Assembly (NCBI GenBank): GCA_028714095.1
Contig: JAQTMY010000002.1
Span: forward strand, 78,636-142,635
Source: Candidatus Nanoarchaeia archaeon
GTDB taxonomy: Archaea; Nanobdellota; Nanobdellia; SCGC-AAA011-G17; JACPNG01
Length of the DNA: 64,000 nt
Direction of reading: 5' to 3'
This document shows positions 37,964 through 45,742 of this stretch, piece after piece (positions within the stretch are counted from its first letter, which is position 1; each line of letters starts with the position of its first letter). The notes below the pieces were generated by a model that was not told the DNA's origin, did no database searches, and saw only the letters and a list, made by a program, of their open reading frames with translations. The position numbers were made by a program, and so were the translations under genes.

Positions 37964-38671
37964 ATGGGATTATTAATTGATGAAAAAAATGTAGTCATTC
38001 CCGGGCAGATCTTAGCCGAGGGAATGGATTTCCTACCAGCTATGAATACCTATAGAGAAGAAAATAATATAATTTCAACAAGAGTGGGATTCATAAAATT
38101 ATCTGGGAGGTCTATTAATGTGATACCTCTTTCAGGACCTTATATACCTAAGGTAGGAGATACAGTTATAGGTAAGGTTGAAGGAATAAGTAACTCAACC
38201 TGGTCTGTTGATATAGGATATGCCTATCAAGCAACCTTGCCATTAAGAGACGCAACTTCAGAATATATCCAAAAGGGAGCAGATTTATCGCAATATTTTG
38301 ATTTTGATGATTTGATTGTGGCAAAGATTACTAGTGTAAACAAAATGAAATTTATGGACCTTACAGTAAGAGGACCAGGGCTAAGAAAACTTGACGGAGG
38401 AAAATTAATTAAGATTACTCCTAGTAAAGTTCCAAGAGTTATTGGTAAGCAAGGTTCAATGATATCTGTTGTTAAAAATGCAACCAACACAAGAATCATA
38501 GTTGGACAAAATGGATGGGTATGGATAAGCGGGGAAAACCCAGAAGACATCCAAAAAGCATCAGAAGCAATCTTGATGATAGATAGAGAAGCTATTACAG
38601 AGGGATTGACAGACAGGATTGAAAAGTTCTTAGGAGGCAAGAAAAATGATATCATACAAGAAGAGAACTGA
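37964..38671 (+). CDS. rrp4: Exosome RNA-binding subunit Rrp4
   Basis: 235 residues. An N-terminal strand region with VVIPGQILAEG, an S1 domain (GDTVIGKVEGISNSTWSVDI), and a KH domain (ITPSKVPRVIGKQGSMISVV) in the usual order. It caps the Rrp41-Rrp42 hexamer and feeds RNA into it. SD AGGAGG is directly upstream of its ATG. The gene overlaps rrp41 by 26 bases. Confidence 0.96.
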   Translation: MGLLIDEKNVVIPGQILAEGMDFLPAMNTYREENNIISTRVGFIKLSGRSINVIPLSGPYIPKVGDTVIGKVEGISNSTWSVDIGYAYQATLPLRDATSEYIQKGADLSQYFDFDDLIVAKITSVNKMKFMDLTVRGPGLRKLDGGKLIKITPSKVPRVIGKQGSMISVVKNATNTRIIVGQNGWVWISGENPEDIQKASEAILMIDREAITEGLTDRIEKFLGGKKNDIIQEEN

Positions 38672-39353
38672 TGGCAGAAGATTTGATGAATTGAGAGAGA
38701 TGGATGCTAAAGTAGGAGTAATCCCAAGAGCTAATGGTTCTGCGATGTTCAAAAATGGCAAATCTTTGGCTATTGCAGCAGTCTATGGTCCTAGGGAAAT
38801 GAATCCTGCATTTATGAGAAATCCTAAAAAAGCAACATTAAGAGTATACTATAACATGATGGCCTTCTCAGGCTCAGGGGAAAGAGTAAGACCTGGCCCA
38901 TCAAGAAGAAGCAAGGAGATTAATCTTGTTATGGAAAAGGCATTTGAGCCGGTTTTGGATTTGGTTGAATTTCCAAATACTGCAGTTGATGTATTCGTTG
39001 AATTAATCCAGACCGATGCAGGTACAAGATGTGCAGCAATCAATGCAGCAGCTTTAGCACTCGCAGACGCAGGAATAAACATGAAAGAAATGATATCTGC
39101 TATTGCAGTAGGTAAAGTTTACGATAAGATTTGCGTAGACCTTACAAAAGAAGAAGAAGATATGGAAGCTGTAGACATCCCAATTGCAATGACATCAAAC
39201 TCCGGAAAGATAACTCTTTTACAAATGGATGGAGTCCTTTCAAGAGAAGATCTTAAGGAGATAATGAAACAGGCCAGAGATGCCACATTGAAAGTGCTTG
39301 AATTACAGAAAAAAGCCTTAATGGAAAAGTACGGAGGCCAGCAAAATGAATAA
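38646..39353 (+). CDS. rrp41: Exosome catalytic subunit Rrp41
   Basis: 235 residues, an RNase PH fold. RTDGRRFDELREM starts it, and ERVRPGPSRRSKEI near 78-91 carries phosphate/RNA-binding arginines. IQTDAGTRCAAINAAALAL and the acidic DLTKEEEDME stretch hold the metal-site aspartates. It performs phosphorolytic 3'-5' RNA decay and tailing. It overlaps rrp42 by 8 bases. Confidence 0.96.
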   Translation: MISYKKRTDGRRFDELREMDAKVGVIPRANGSAMFKNGKSLAIAAVYGPREMNPAFMRNPKKATLRVYYNMMAFSGSGERVRPGPSRRSKEINLVMEKAFEPVLDLVEFPNTAVDVFVELIQTDAGTRCAAINAAALALADAGINMKEMISAIAVGKVYDKICVDLTKEEEDMEAVDIPIAMTSNSGKITLLQMDGVLSREDLKEIMKQARDATLKVLELQKKALMEKYGGQQNE

Positions 39354-40116
39354 ACAATATATTATGGATTTATTAAAGAAAGGCAAGAGAGCAGACAACA
39401 GGGGTCTTGAAGATTACAGGGAAATTACTGTTGAATACGGAATAAGCCCAAAAAATGCAGAAGGCTCAGCAAGAGTCAAGATCGGAGAAACCGAGGTTGT
39501 ATGCGGTGTTAAATTTGAAGTTGGAACTCCATTTCCAGACAAACCCGATGAAGGGACAATAATGGTAAATGCAGAGCTTTCTCCTCTGAGTTCACCAGAT
39601 TTTGAAACAGGGCCACCAAGAATAGATTCTATCGAACTGGCAAGAGTTGTAGATAGAGGTATAAGAGAAAGTAAATGCCTGGACTTTAAGAAACTCTGTA
39701 TTAAGGAAGGGGAAAAAGTCTGGATGGTTTACATAGACCTTTATTCTATTAACAACGGAGGAAATTTATTTGATGCAGCTTCATTAGTGGCTTTGGCAGC
39801 ATTGAAAGATGCAAAGCTTCCAAAGTATGATGAAAAATCAGAAAAGATTGTATATGAGGAAAAATTAAAAACAGGATTGCATCTAAATGAGCTTCCGGTA
39901 GAAGTTACAGTATGCAAGGTAGGGGAAACGTTCTTTGTTGATCCTAACTTTGACGAGGAAGACGCAGTTGATGCAAGATTAACGGTAGCAGTACTGGAAG
40001 ATGGAAGAATTGCTGCATTGCAAAAGGGGAATATAGTGGCATTGACACCAGAAGAAATAGATCATATGGTAGAAATGGCCCAGAAAATTTCTTCCTCTTT
40101 GAGGTTAAAACTATGA
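39346..40116 (+). CDS. rrp42: Exosome subunit Rrp42
   Basis: 256 residues. RNase PH-like with [17 protein letters not shown] at the start and [18 protein letters not shown] in the middle. [23 protein letters not shown] replaces the catalytic DAGTR segment of Rrp41, as expected for the non-catalytic partner. It forms the hexameric ring with Rrp41. It overlaps rpoK by 4 bases. Confidence 0.96.
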   Translation: MNKQYIMDLLKKGKRADNRGLEDYREITVEYGISPKNAEGSARVKIGETEVVCGVKFEVGTPFPDKPDEGTIMVNAELSPLSSPDFETGPPRIDSIELARVVDRGIRESKCLDFKKLCIKEGEKVWMVYIDLYSINNGGNLFDAASLVALAALKDAKLPKYDEKSEKIVYEEKLKTGLHLNELPVEVTVCKVGETFFVDPNFDEEDAVDARLTVAVLEDGRIAALQKGNIVALTPEEIDHMVEMAQKISSSLRLKL

Positions 40117-40325
40117 AAAAGGTTTATACAAAGTATGAGAGAGCAAGAATCATAGGAGCAAGAGCCTTACAGATTTCAATGGGAGCTCCAATGCTTTTGA
40201 AGATGAATAAAGAAGAATTGGAAAAAATAAACTACAGCCCTGTAGAAATAGCAAAAAAAGAATTTGAGACAGGGGTTATCCCAATAACAATAAGAAGGCC
40301 ACTTCCCGGAAGAACAAGAGAATAA
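40113..40325 (+). CDS. rpoK: RNA polymerase subunit K (Rpb6 homolog)
   Basis: 70 residues: [20 protein letters not shown], then the C-terminal [20 protein letters not shown] and LPGR. This is the full archaeal RpoK pattern. The ATGA overlap with rrp42 and a T-rich stretch after the stop suggest it ends the superoperon. In many archaea rpoK precedes eno and rps2, and both follow here. Confidence 0.96.
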   Translation: MKKVYTKYERARIIGARALQISMGAPMLLKMNKEELEKINYSPVEIAKKEFETGVIPITIRRPLPGRTRE

Positions 40326-40384
40326 TTTTTCTCTTTTTTTATTTATTAAGTAAAAGTTTATAAACTTCTAAAAATAATTCATTT

Positions 40385-41518
40385 TTGATGAAAATAGATA
40401 AAATAGGTGCTAGAAAAATTCTTAATTCCAAGAAAGACAAAACAATTTTTATAAGAATAAACGGAAAATTCTATGGGTCAGCCCCTTCAGGTACCTCAAA
40501 AGGCAGGCATGAAGTTTCAGATTATGGAAGAAAAGGAATTGATTATGCAATTAAAAGTTTAAATAAAGAAAAAGATATCCTAAAAAAAGATTTCTCAAGT
40601 TTTGAGGATTTAAGATTTGTAGAGGAAAAGTTTTCAAGACTTGGAGGCAATACCATTATTGCACTTGAGTCAGCTTTATTAAAATTTATGTCTAATAATA
40701 ATGTCTGGGAATTTTTAAATCCTAATGCCAAAAAGCTGCCAAGACCACTGGGAAATGTTATTGGTGGGGGATTGCATGTCAAAGGAAACTCTCCCGATAT
40801 TCAGGAATTCCTGCTTATGCCCATGTCAACCCATTTTAGTGAGAACAAAAAGGCAATGGATTCGATTTATTTTAAGGTGGGGAAAAAACTGCATCATCCA
40901 AAAAAAACTGCAGAGTCTGCATATTCTCCAAATATGCCAAACGTAGAGGTCCTTGATCTTCTGAAAAATGTTATCGAAGAGGCAAACTTTGAGTTTAATT
41001 TTCCTATCCATATTGGATTGGATATGGCTTCAACAAGTTTTTACAAACATGGATTTTATAATTACAAAAATTTCTCTCCAAGGATAAAAAACAAGAAATT
41101 AGATAGAAATACCCAGATTAAATATGTGAATTCCCTAATTGAGGCCTATGATTTAAGATATGTTGAAGATCCTCTTTACGAAGAGGATTTTAATGGATTT
41201 TCAAGAATAAAAGGATCTTTGGTATGCGGAGATGATTTAATCTGTACAGATATTCAAAGATTAAAAAAAGCCAAGATAAATTCAGTAATTATCAAGCCAA
41301 ATCAGATAGGCTCTTTAATTAAAACAAAGGAAATAATTGATTATTGTAAAAGCAAAGATATTGTTCCTGTTATTTCACATCGTTCTGGAGAAACCAATGA
41401 TGTCTTGATTTCTCACCTTGCTGTTGCATGGAAGGTTCCTTTCATCAAGACAGGCATAATGGGCAAGGAAAGAATAGCAAAGCTTAACGAATTGATTAAA
41501 ATAGAAAAAGAAATTTAA
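40385..41518 (+). CDS. eno: Divergent enolase
   Basis: 377 residues, shorter than usual (about 415-430). 2-phosphoglycerate dehydration is indicated by APSGTSKGRHE near 34-44, NSPDIQEFLLMP near 140-151, VEDPLYEED, CGDDLICTD, IIKPNQIGSL and ISHRSGETND. The normally invariant GDEGGFAP loop is replaced by AESAYSPN near 178-185, although the glutamate remains. Activity is likely but the active-site loop is unusual. TTTATAAAC at 40360-40368 gives it its own promoter. It follows rpoK and faces rps2 convergently. Confidence 0.85.
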   Translation: MMKIDKIGARKILNSKKDKTIFIRINGKFYGSAPSGTSKGRHEVSDYGRKGIDYAIKSLNKEKDILKKDFSSFEDLRFVEEKFSRLGGNTIIALESALLKFMSNNNVWEFLNPNAKKLPRPLGNVIGGGLHVKGNSPDIQEFLLMPMSTHFSENKKAMDSIYFKVGKKLHHPKKTAESAYSPNMPNVEVLDLLKNVIEEANFEFNFPIHIGLDMASTSFYKHGFYNYKNFSPRIKNKKLDRNTQIKYVNSLIEAYDLRYVEDPLYEEDFNGFSRIKGSLVCGDDLICTDIQRLKKAKINSVIIKPNQIGSLIKTKEIIDYCKSKDIVPVISHRSGETNDVLISHLAVAWKVPFIKTGIMGKERIAKLNELIKIEKEI

Positions 41519-42166
41519 TTATTCTTCAACGTAAAAGTCTTCAAGTTGTGCACTGAATTCTTTGTCGTCCTTGATTATTCCTTTATTCTTCAAGAATTCT
41601 TTGGCTAAGATATAGTAGAACAAGGCTAGACTTTTTCTTCCTTTATTGTTGCATGGAACAATCAAATCAAGATTGTTAGCTTCATTATTGGTATCACATA
41701 ATCCAATGATTGGAGCGCCTGTAGTAACCGCATCCTTGATTGCATTTTTATCCACCCATGGATCTGAAACAATCAATATTTTTGCTTCATGGAAATTTTC
41801 AAGACTTGGGTTAGTTAAAACTCCAGGAGGATATCTCCCAACATAAACCTTCATGCCTGTTAGTTTAGCACACATCTTAACAGCCCTATGTCCATTTTCC
41901 CTTCTGCATACAATAAGTATCTCATCAGGATTATATTGTGATAAAAATTTGGTTGCAACAGAAATTCTGTCATTTATTTTTTGAACATTCAAAACAGCAA
42001 GACCGTCCTGTCTTGTCTTGTAGATAAAAGGTTCCATGTATTTTGTTTTATACTTAGTCCCAATATGCAAACCTACCTTTAGATATTGGTCTAGAGGAAC
42101 AAGTAAATTTTCTGCATTTTGTTCTTCTTCAATTTTTGTTTGTTCTTCTTTTCTAACTGTCATCAT
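41519..42166 (-). CDS. rps2: Ribosomal protein uS2
   Basis: 215 residues, archaeal type: VGLHIGTKYKTKYMEPFIYK, then LNVQKINDRI, GRYPPGVLTNPSLENFHEA and GLCDTNNEANNLDLIVPCNN. It overlaps the uL11 stop by 1 base and has GGAGG just upstream. Two consecutive ATGs make the first residue uncertain. In many archaea it follows eno in the same direction; here it is inverted and joined to the uL11 operon. Confidence 0.95.
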   Translation of the reverse strand: MMTVRKEEQTKIEEEQNAENLLVPLDQYLKVGLHIGTKYKTKYMEPFIYKTRQDGLAVLNVQKINDRISVATKFLSQYNPDEILIVCRRENGHRAVKMCAKLTGMKVYVGRYPPGVLTNPSLENFHEAKILIVSDPWVDKNAIKDAVTTGAPIIGLCDTNNEANNLDLIVPCNNKGRKSLALFYYILAKEFLKNKGIIKDDKEFSAQLEDFYVEE

Positions 42167-42873
42167 TATTCCTCCTTCCCCTTAGATTTGGGTGTTGCCT
42201 TAGGAGCAGCCTTGGCAGCCGGAGCAGCAGCTTCAGGAGTCTTCTCTCCTTCAGTGGTCTTGGCAGCAGCCTCTTCAGTTGCTTTCTTCTCCTTAGCTTT
42301 TATTTTATCAAGCTCAGGAGCCATTCTTGTCTTAAATTTAGATAATTCATCCTCAAGCCTCTTTGATTTTTCTGGACTATGAATTTCTTTTCCTTCTCTG
42401 ATTTCCTTGTCAAACTTTCCATTATCAACATCTTCATTAATTTCCACAGCAGATTTTCCTTCAATCAATATTCCCATTGCCCCGCATGATCCTATTACGC
42501 TTTTAACAGCAGATCTTAAATCTCTAACTAGCATAGAATCTTGCTTCATCTTTGCAACTTTAATACATTGTTCAATTGAAATATTAGCAATCTTATCTAA
42601 ATGCACAATGCCTGCTCCTTTCTGCAGATTCAATTCTTTTTTAATTAATTGTGAAACAGGAGGAGTACCTATTTTAATGTCATATTCCTTAGTCTCAGTA
42701 TCAACTGTGACAGTAACAGGAACTTTCATCCCTTTGAAAGCTTGGGTTTTTTTGTTAATATCATCTACAATGCCTTTTATATTTACTTTGTATGATCCAA
42801 GTGCAGGTCCTAAGGGGGGTGCTGCAGTGGCTTTTCCCCCTTCGATTAAAACATCAACTTTTTCCTTACTCAT
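42166..42873 (-). CDS. rpl11: Ribosomal protein uL11 with long Lys/Ala-rich tail
   Basis: 235 residues. The first 160 are a normal uL11: GGKATAAPPLGPALGS, GIVDDINKKT, GTPPVSQLIKKE and GSCGAMGI. The remaining 75 or so form a charged helix (KSKRLEDELSKFKTRMAPEL) and a low-complexity Ala/Lys/Pro/Thr tail absent from most homologs. It may reach out from the stalk base (inference). It overlaps spt5 by 8 bases. Confidence 0.95.
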   Translation of the reverse strand: MSKEKVDVLIEGGKATAAPPLGPALGSYKVNIKGIVDDINKKTQAFKGMKVPVTVTVDTETKEYDIKIGTPPVSQLIKKELNLQKGAGIVHLDKIANISIEQCIKVAKMKQDSMLVRDLRSAVKSVIGSCGAMGILIEGKSAVEINEDVDNGKFDKEIREGKEIHSPEKSKRLEDELSKFKTRMAPELDKIKAKEKKATEEAAAKTTEGEKTPEAAAPAAKAAPKATPKSKGKEE

Positions 42874-43333
42874 TTGCTTCTTCCTCGTCAGTATCTCTTC
42901 TGATAACTTTTACTGCATCTATTTTTAAAGTCATCGGTATGGGAACAGCAGCTTCTAATAATTCAAGGACAACCTCTTCTTTAGTTTCATCTATCCTTGT
43001 AATCTTTGCCTTTTCCCTTTTGAATGGTCCTGAAATAATTTCCACTATATCCCCTTTCTTGATGTTAATCTCTTGCTTCCCCTGTTCTAACATATTCTCA
43101 ATTTCTTCGTAAGAAATAGTATTAGGCAATAAGCCACGAGCATAAGGAACGCCTTTATATGATTCTTCAGCACTCTGTTTGTTTTTTGCTTCTATAAAAA
43201 TATATCCTCTTAAGCCATGAGGTTTTAATACTGAATAAACCTCAATCCCTTTTTTTTGGACATTACCTGATACAAAATCCACTACCTGGTCTTCCCTGTT
43301 TGCAGTTGTCCTTAAAGCAAATATCTGGTTCAT
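42866..43333 (-). CDS. spt5: Transcription elongation factor Spt5 (NusG)
   Basis: 155 residues: an NGN domain (IFALRTTANREDQVVDFV, GLRGYIFIEAK) and a KOW domain (INIKKGDIVEIISGPFKREK). It binds the RNA polymerase clamp with Spt4 for processivity. It starts 1 base after the secE stop. It forms the secE-spt5-uL11-uS2 unit. Confidence 0.95.
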   Translation of the reverse strand: MNQIFALRTTANREDQVVDFVSGNVQKKGIEVYSVLKPHGLRGYIFIEAKNKQSAEESYKGVPYARGLLPNTISYEEIENMLEQGKQEINIKKGDIVEIISGPFKREKAKITRIDETKEEVVLELLEAAVPIPMTLKIDAVKVIRRDTDEEEANE

Positions 43334-43334
43334 T

Positions 43335-43511
43335 TTAAAGTATCATCTGAAATAATATTGTGATTATAAATCCTAATAATCCAATTAGGGCTATTCCTAT
43401 CCCAGTTACCTTTACTATGGCTATAAATTCAGTTTTTGAAGGTTTCTTGGTAATGGTAAATACCCTCTTGCACTCCTGTAAAAAGGAGGTAAATCTTGTA
43501 ATTAGTTTCAT
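43335..43511 (-). CDS. secE: Preprotein translocase SecE
   Basis: 58 residues read from the minus strand. An amphipathic N-terminal helix with the family's FLQECKRVFTITKKPSKTEF segment is followed by one TM helix (about 31-53), the archaeal SecE/Sec61-gamma layout. It clamps SecY in the translocon. Placement before spt5 is the standard archaeal order. Confidence 0.95.
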   Translation of the reverse strand: MKLITRFTSFLQECKRVFTITKKPSKTEFIAIVKVTGIGIALIGLLGFIITILFQMIL

Positions 43512-43597
43512 AACTAGGAAGGAAAAATATGCATTTATAAAGGTTTTGTTTAGCCTTTTCTAGAAAAGTTTTTATATAAGAAAATAAAAAAGTCTTT

Positions 43598-43921
43598 ATG
43601 CAAAGAATAAAAGAGGTAAATTCAGTAACCAAAATAAGAGTCTTGGTATTTATTCTGATAGTTCTAATTTTAGCTCAGGCCTTAAGTTTCTTTTTTATAT
43701 TTGATCTGAAAAATAAAGAAGAATCAGGAACAATAAAGTGCTTCAAGTCAGAGATTATAGAAAGAAGTTATAACTTTGATAAATGCGAAAATCCAATTTG
43801 TCAGGATTCCGGAGCAGGAACTCAAACATGTGTATGCTCAGATAATCCAGAAAAACAATACAAGCAAAGATGTGTGGAAGCAATAAAAGTAATACCTGTT
43901 GTTTACAAAGTTAATGAATAA
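43598..43921 (+). CDS. Membrane-anchored small Cys-rich protein, unknown
   Basis: 107 residues. An N-terminal TM helix at about 14-36, then an outside-facing tail with six cysteines (48, 63, 68, 78, 80, 92), probably disulfide-bonded, with CENPIC and CVCSDN motifs. No family recognised. TTTTTATATAAG (43568-43579) is a good promoter. The cyclodipeptide-synthase-like gene follows 55 bases later in the same direction, with a 7-bp inverted repeat (AAGAGCT, 43922-43928; AGCTCTT, 43963-43969) in the gap. Confidence 0.6.
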   Translation: MQRIKEVNSVTKIRVLVFILIVLILAQALSFFFIFDLKNKEESGTIKCFKSEIIERSYNFDKCENPICQDSGAGTQTCVCSDNPEKQYKQRCVEAIKVIPVVYKVNE

Positions 43922-43976
43922 AAGAGCTGTTAAATATGGTAGAAAAGATTAAAAATACTTTTAGCTCTTCTTCTTT

Positions 43977-44540
43977 ATGATAAAAGCATTCATGGGGGTA
44001 AGCATAAGAAATCCATTTTATTCTAAAAAAGAGAATATCTTAAGAGCAATTGAATTAGCTAAAGATTTTGATGAATTCTTAATTTTCGTAGTAGACCATC
44101 CATATAGACTCTCTTTACAAGCGTTTAATGGTATACCTGAAAAGATAGCAGAAAAGACCTCATTGGAAGAAGGGGAGGAACTTAAAAAATTTTTAATTAA
44201 TATATCAAGTAATTCAGCTAAGATAAAAATTTGTTCTTGGAAAGAACTAGAAGCTGAAAATTATAAAAGAATATTAACTGAGGTAAAAAATTTGGAAAAT
44301 AAGGATAAGAAATTTTCCAAATTAATTGAAGGAGAGTTTACTGGAACAGTTATCTCTAAAGTTGGTAATAATTTGCAGAAAAAAGAATTATCCAAAAGTT
44401 TTATAATGGAAGAGCTTGCTATGTTTATTTCTCTTATTGAGGGGGGTTATTCAATAAGAATTTCTAAATATTCGCAATCAAAATCAGTAAATTATTTTAT
44501 AGGGAAAAGAAACTTATCCCTAAAACATATTAGACTATAA
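43977..44540 (+). CDS. Cyclodipeptide synthase-like protein
   Basis: 187 residues. The N-terminus FMGVSIRNPFYSKKEN matches the tRNA-dependent cyclodipeptide synthase (CDPS) signature GxSxxNxYFS, in which Ser is the acyl acceptor (Ser37 of Streptomyces AlbC; Ser9 here). FIMEELAMF (142-150) aligns with AlbC Tyr178...Glu182, with Phe for Tyr and Glu146 kept. SKYSQS (Tyr165) aligns with AlbC Tyr202, and the end ...YFIGKRN fits the family's last helix. CDPSs use two aminoacyl-tRNAs to make cyclic dipeptides. It is shorter than most (about 200-260). These alignments are from memory. The usual tailoring genes (oxidases, methyltransferases) are not adjacent, and the gene lies between secE and ftsZ. 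Confidence 0.7.
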   Translation: MIKAFMGVSIRNPFYSKKENILRAIELAKDFDEFLIFVVDHPYRLSLQAFNGIPEKIAEKTSLEEGEELKKFLINISSNSAKIKICSWKELEAENYKRILTEVKNLENKDKKFSKLIEGEFTGTVISKVGNNLQKKELSKSFIMEELAMFISLIEGGYSIRISKYSQSKSVNYFIGKRNLSLKHIRL

Positions 44541-44568
44541 TTTTTTGATTTGCTAGTTATGGATAAAT

Positions 44569-45684
44569 TTAATCAACAAAATCAATTCCTAATTCGCTTT
44601 CTATCTCTGATTTACCTTCTTTCTTGGCGTATCTTGATCCGCCTGTAATCTGAGAAGACTTAACTCCTGTAACAATTAATAATGTTCTTATTGTATGGTC
44701 TAAATCTTCAGATATTTGTGCTCCCCATATTAATCTAGCGTCTTCATCAAGTCTGGAGGAAACTGCCTCAACAACTTGTTTAGCTTCCTCCAAAGTCATA
44801 TCTCTTCCCCCGCAGACGTTAACTAATGCTCCATTGGCACCAGAAATATCAACATCAAGCAATGGATTTGAAATTGCTTTTTCAACAGCTTCCAAAGCCC
44901 TATTCTCAGTATCAGATTCTCCAACTCCAATCATTGCAACTCCACCATTACCCATAACAGCTCTTATATCAGCAAAATCCAGGTTAACTAATCCTGCCTT
45001 AGTAACCAGTTCTGCAATGCCCTTTACAGCATTTGTCAAAATCTCATCAGCCACCTTGAAGGCTGTATGCAATGGTAGGTCTGGAGCTAACTCCAATAAT
45101 TTATCATTAGGAATAACAATTAAAGTATCAACAATATGTTCAAGTTTCTCTAAACCAAGCATAGCATTTTCATATCTTCTTGAACCTTCCATTTCAAATG
45201 GCAAGGTTACAATAGCAACAGTCAGGCAACCCATTTTTTTAGCAATTTCAGCAACAACCGGAGCTGCACCAGTACCTGTTCCACCACCCAGCCCGCATGT
45301 AATAAATATCATATCTGATCCTTGCATCTTTTCTTTTATTTCGTGTTCAGATTCTCTTGTTGCTTGTTCTCCAACTTGGGGGATAGAACCTGCTCCCAAT
45401 CCCATGGTAATTTCTTTTCCAACTAAAATTTTGGAAGAAGCGTTAGTATAAAGTAAATCTTGAGCATCTGTATTGATTGCGATTGTTTCTGCTCCGGTAA
45501 TTCCAACCTCTGTCATTCTATTTATAGTATTGTTACCCGCACCACCACAACCAATGACTTTAATTTTTGCTCTCTGCTTTGCCAGAATCTGCTCAAGCTC
45601 TTCGTCGATTTCAGAAGTTCTTTGAGGAATTTTTTTAAGATTTATTTCCTCATGATTTCTAACCTCTCTTATTATACTATCCAT
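44569..45684 (-). CDS. ftsZ: Cell division protein FtsZ
   Basis: 371 residues. GCGGAGNNTINRM opens the GTPase domain; the tubulin signature GGGTGTGAAP is near 134-143, and the T7 loop is LDFADIRAVMGNGG. A charged N-terminal 40-residue extension precedes the domain. The end resembles FtsZ1 of archaea. Upstream of secE-spt5 in many archaea; here two plus-strand genes intervene. Confidence 0.96.
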   Translation of the reverse strand: MDSIIREVRNHEEINLKKIPQRTSEIDEELEQILAKQRAKIKVIGCGGAGNNTINRMTEVGITGAETIAINTDAQDLLYTNASSKILVGKEITMGLGAGSIPQVGEQATRESEHEIKEKMQGSDMIFITCGLGGGTGTGAAPVVAEIAKKMGCLTVAIVTLPFEMEGSRRYENAMLGLEKLEHIVDTLIVIPNDKLLELAPDLPLHTAFKVADEILTNAVKGIAELVTKAGLVNLDFADIRAVMGNGGVAMIGVGESDTENRALEAVEKAISNPLLDVDISGANGALVNVCGGRDMTLEEAKQVVEAVSSRLDEDARLIWGAQISEDLDHTIRTLLIVTGVKSSQITGGSRYAKKEGKSEIESELGIDFVD

Positions 45685-45742
45685 ATCTAGATGGTTTTAT
45701 TTTTTTAATATTTAAAGATGATTATGCTTCAAAATATAGAAT

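Noticed and set aside
42119-45690. Long plus-strand frames opposite uS2, uL11, spt5 and ftsZ
   Set aside because: They are antisense shadows of strongly recognised genes.
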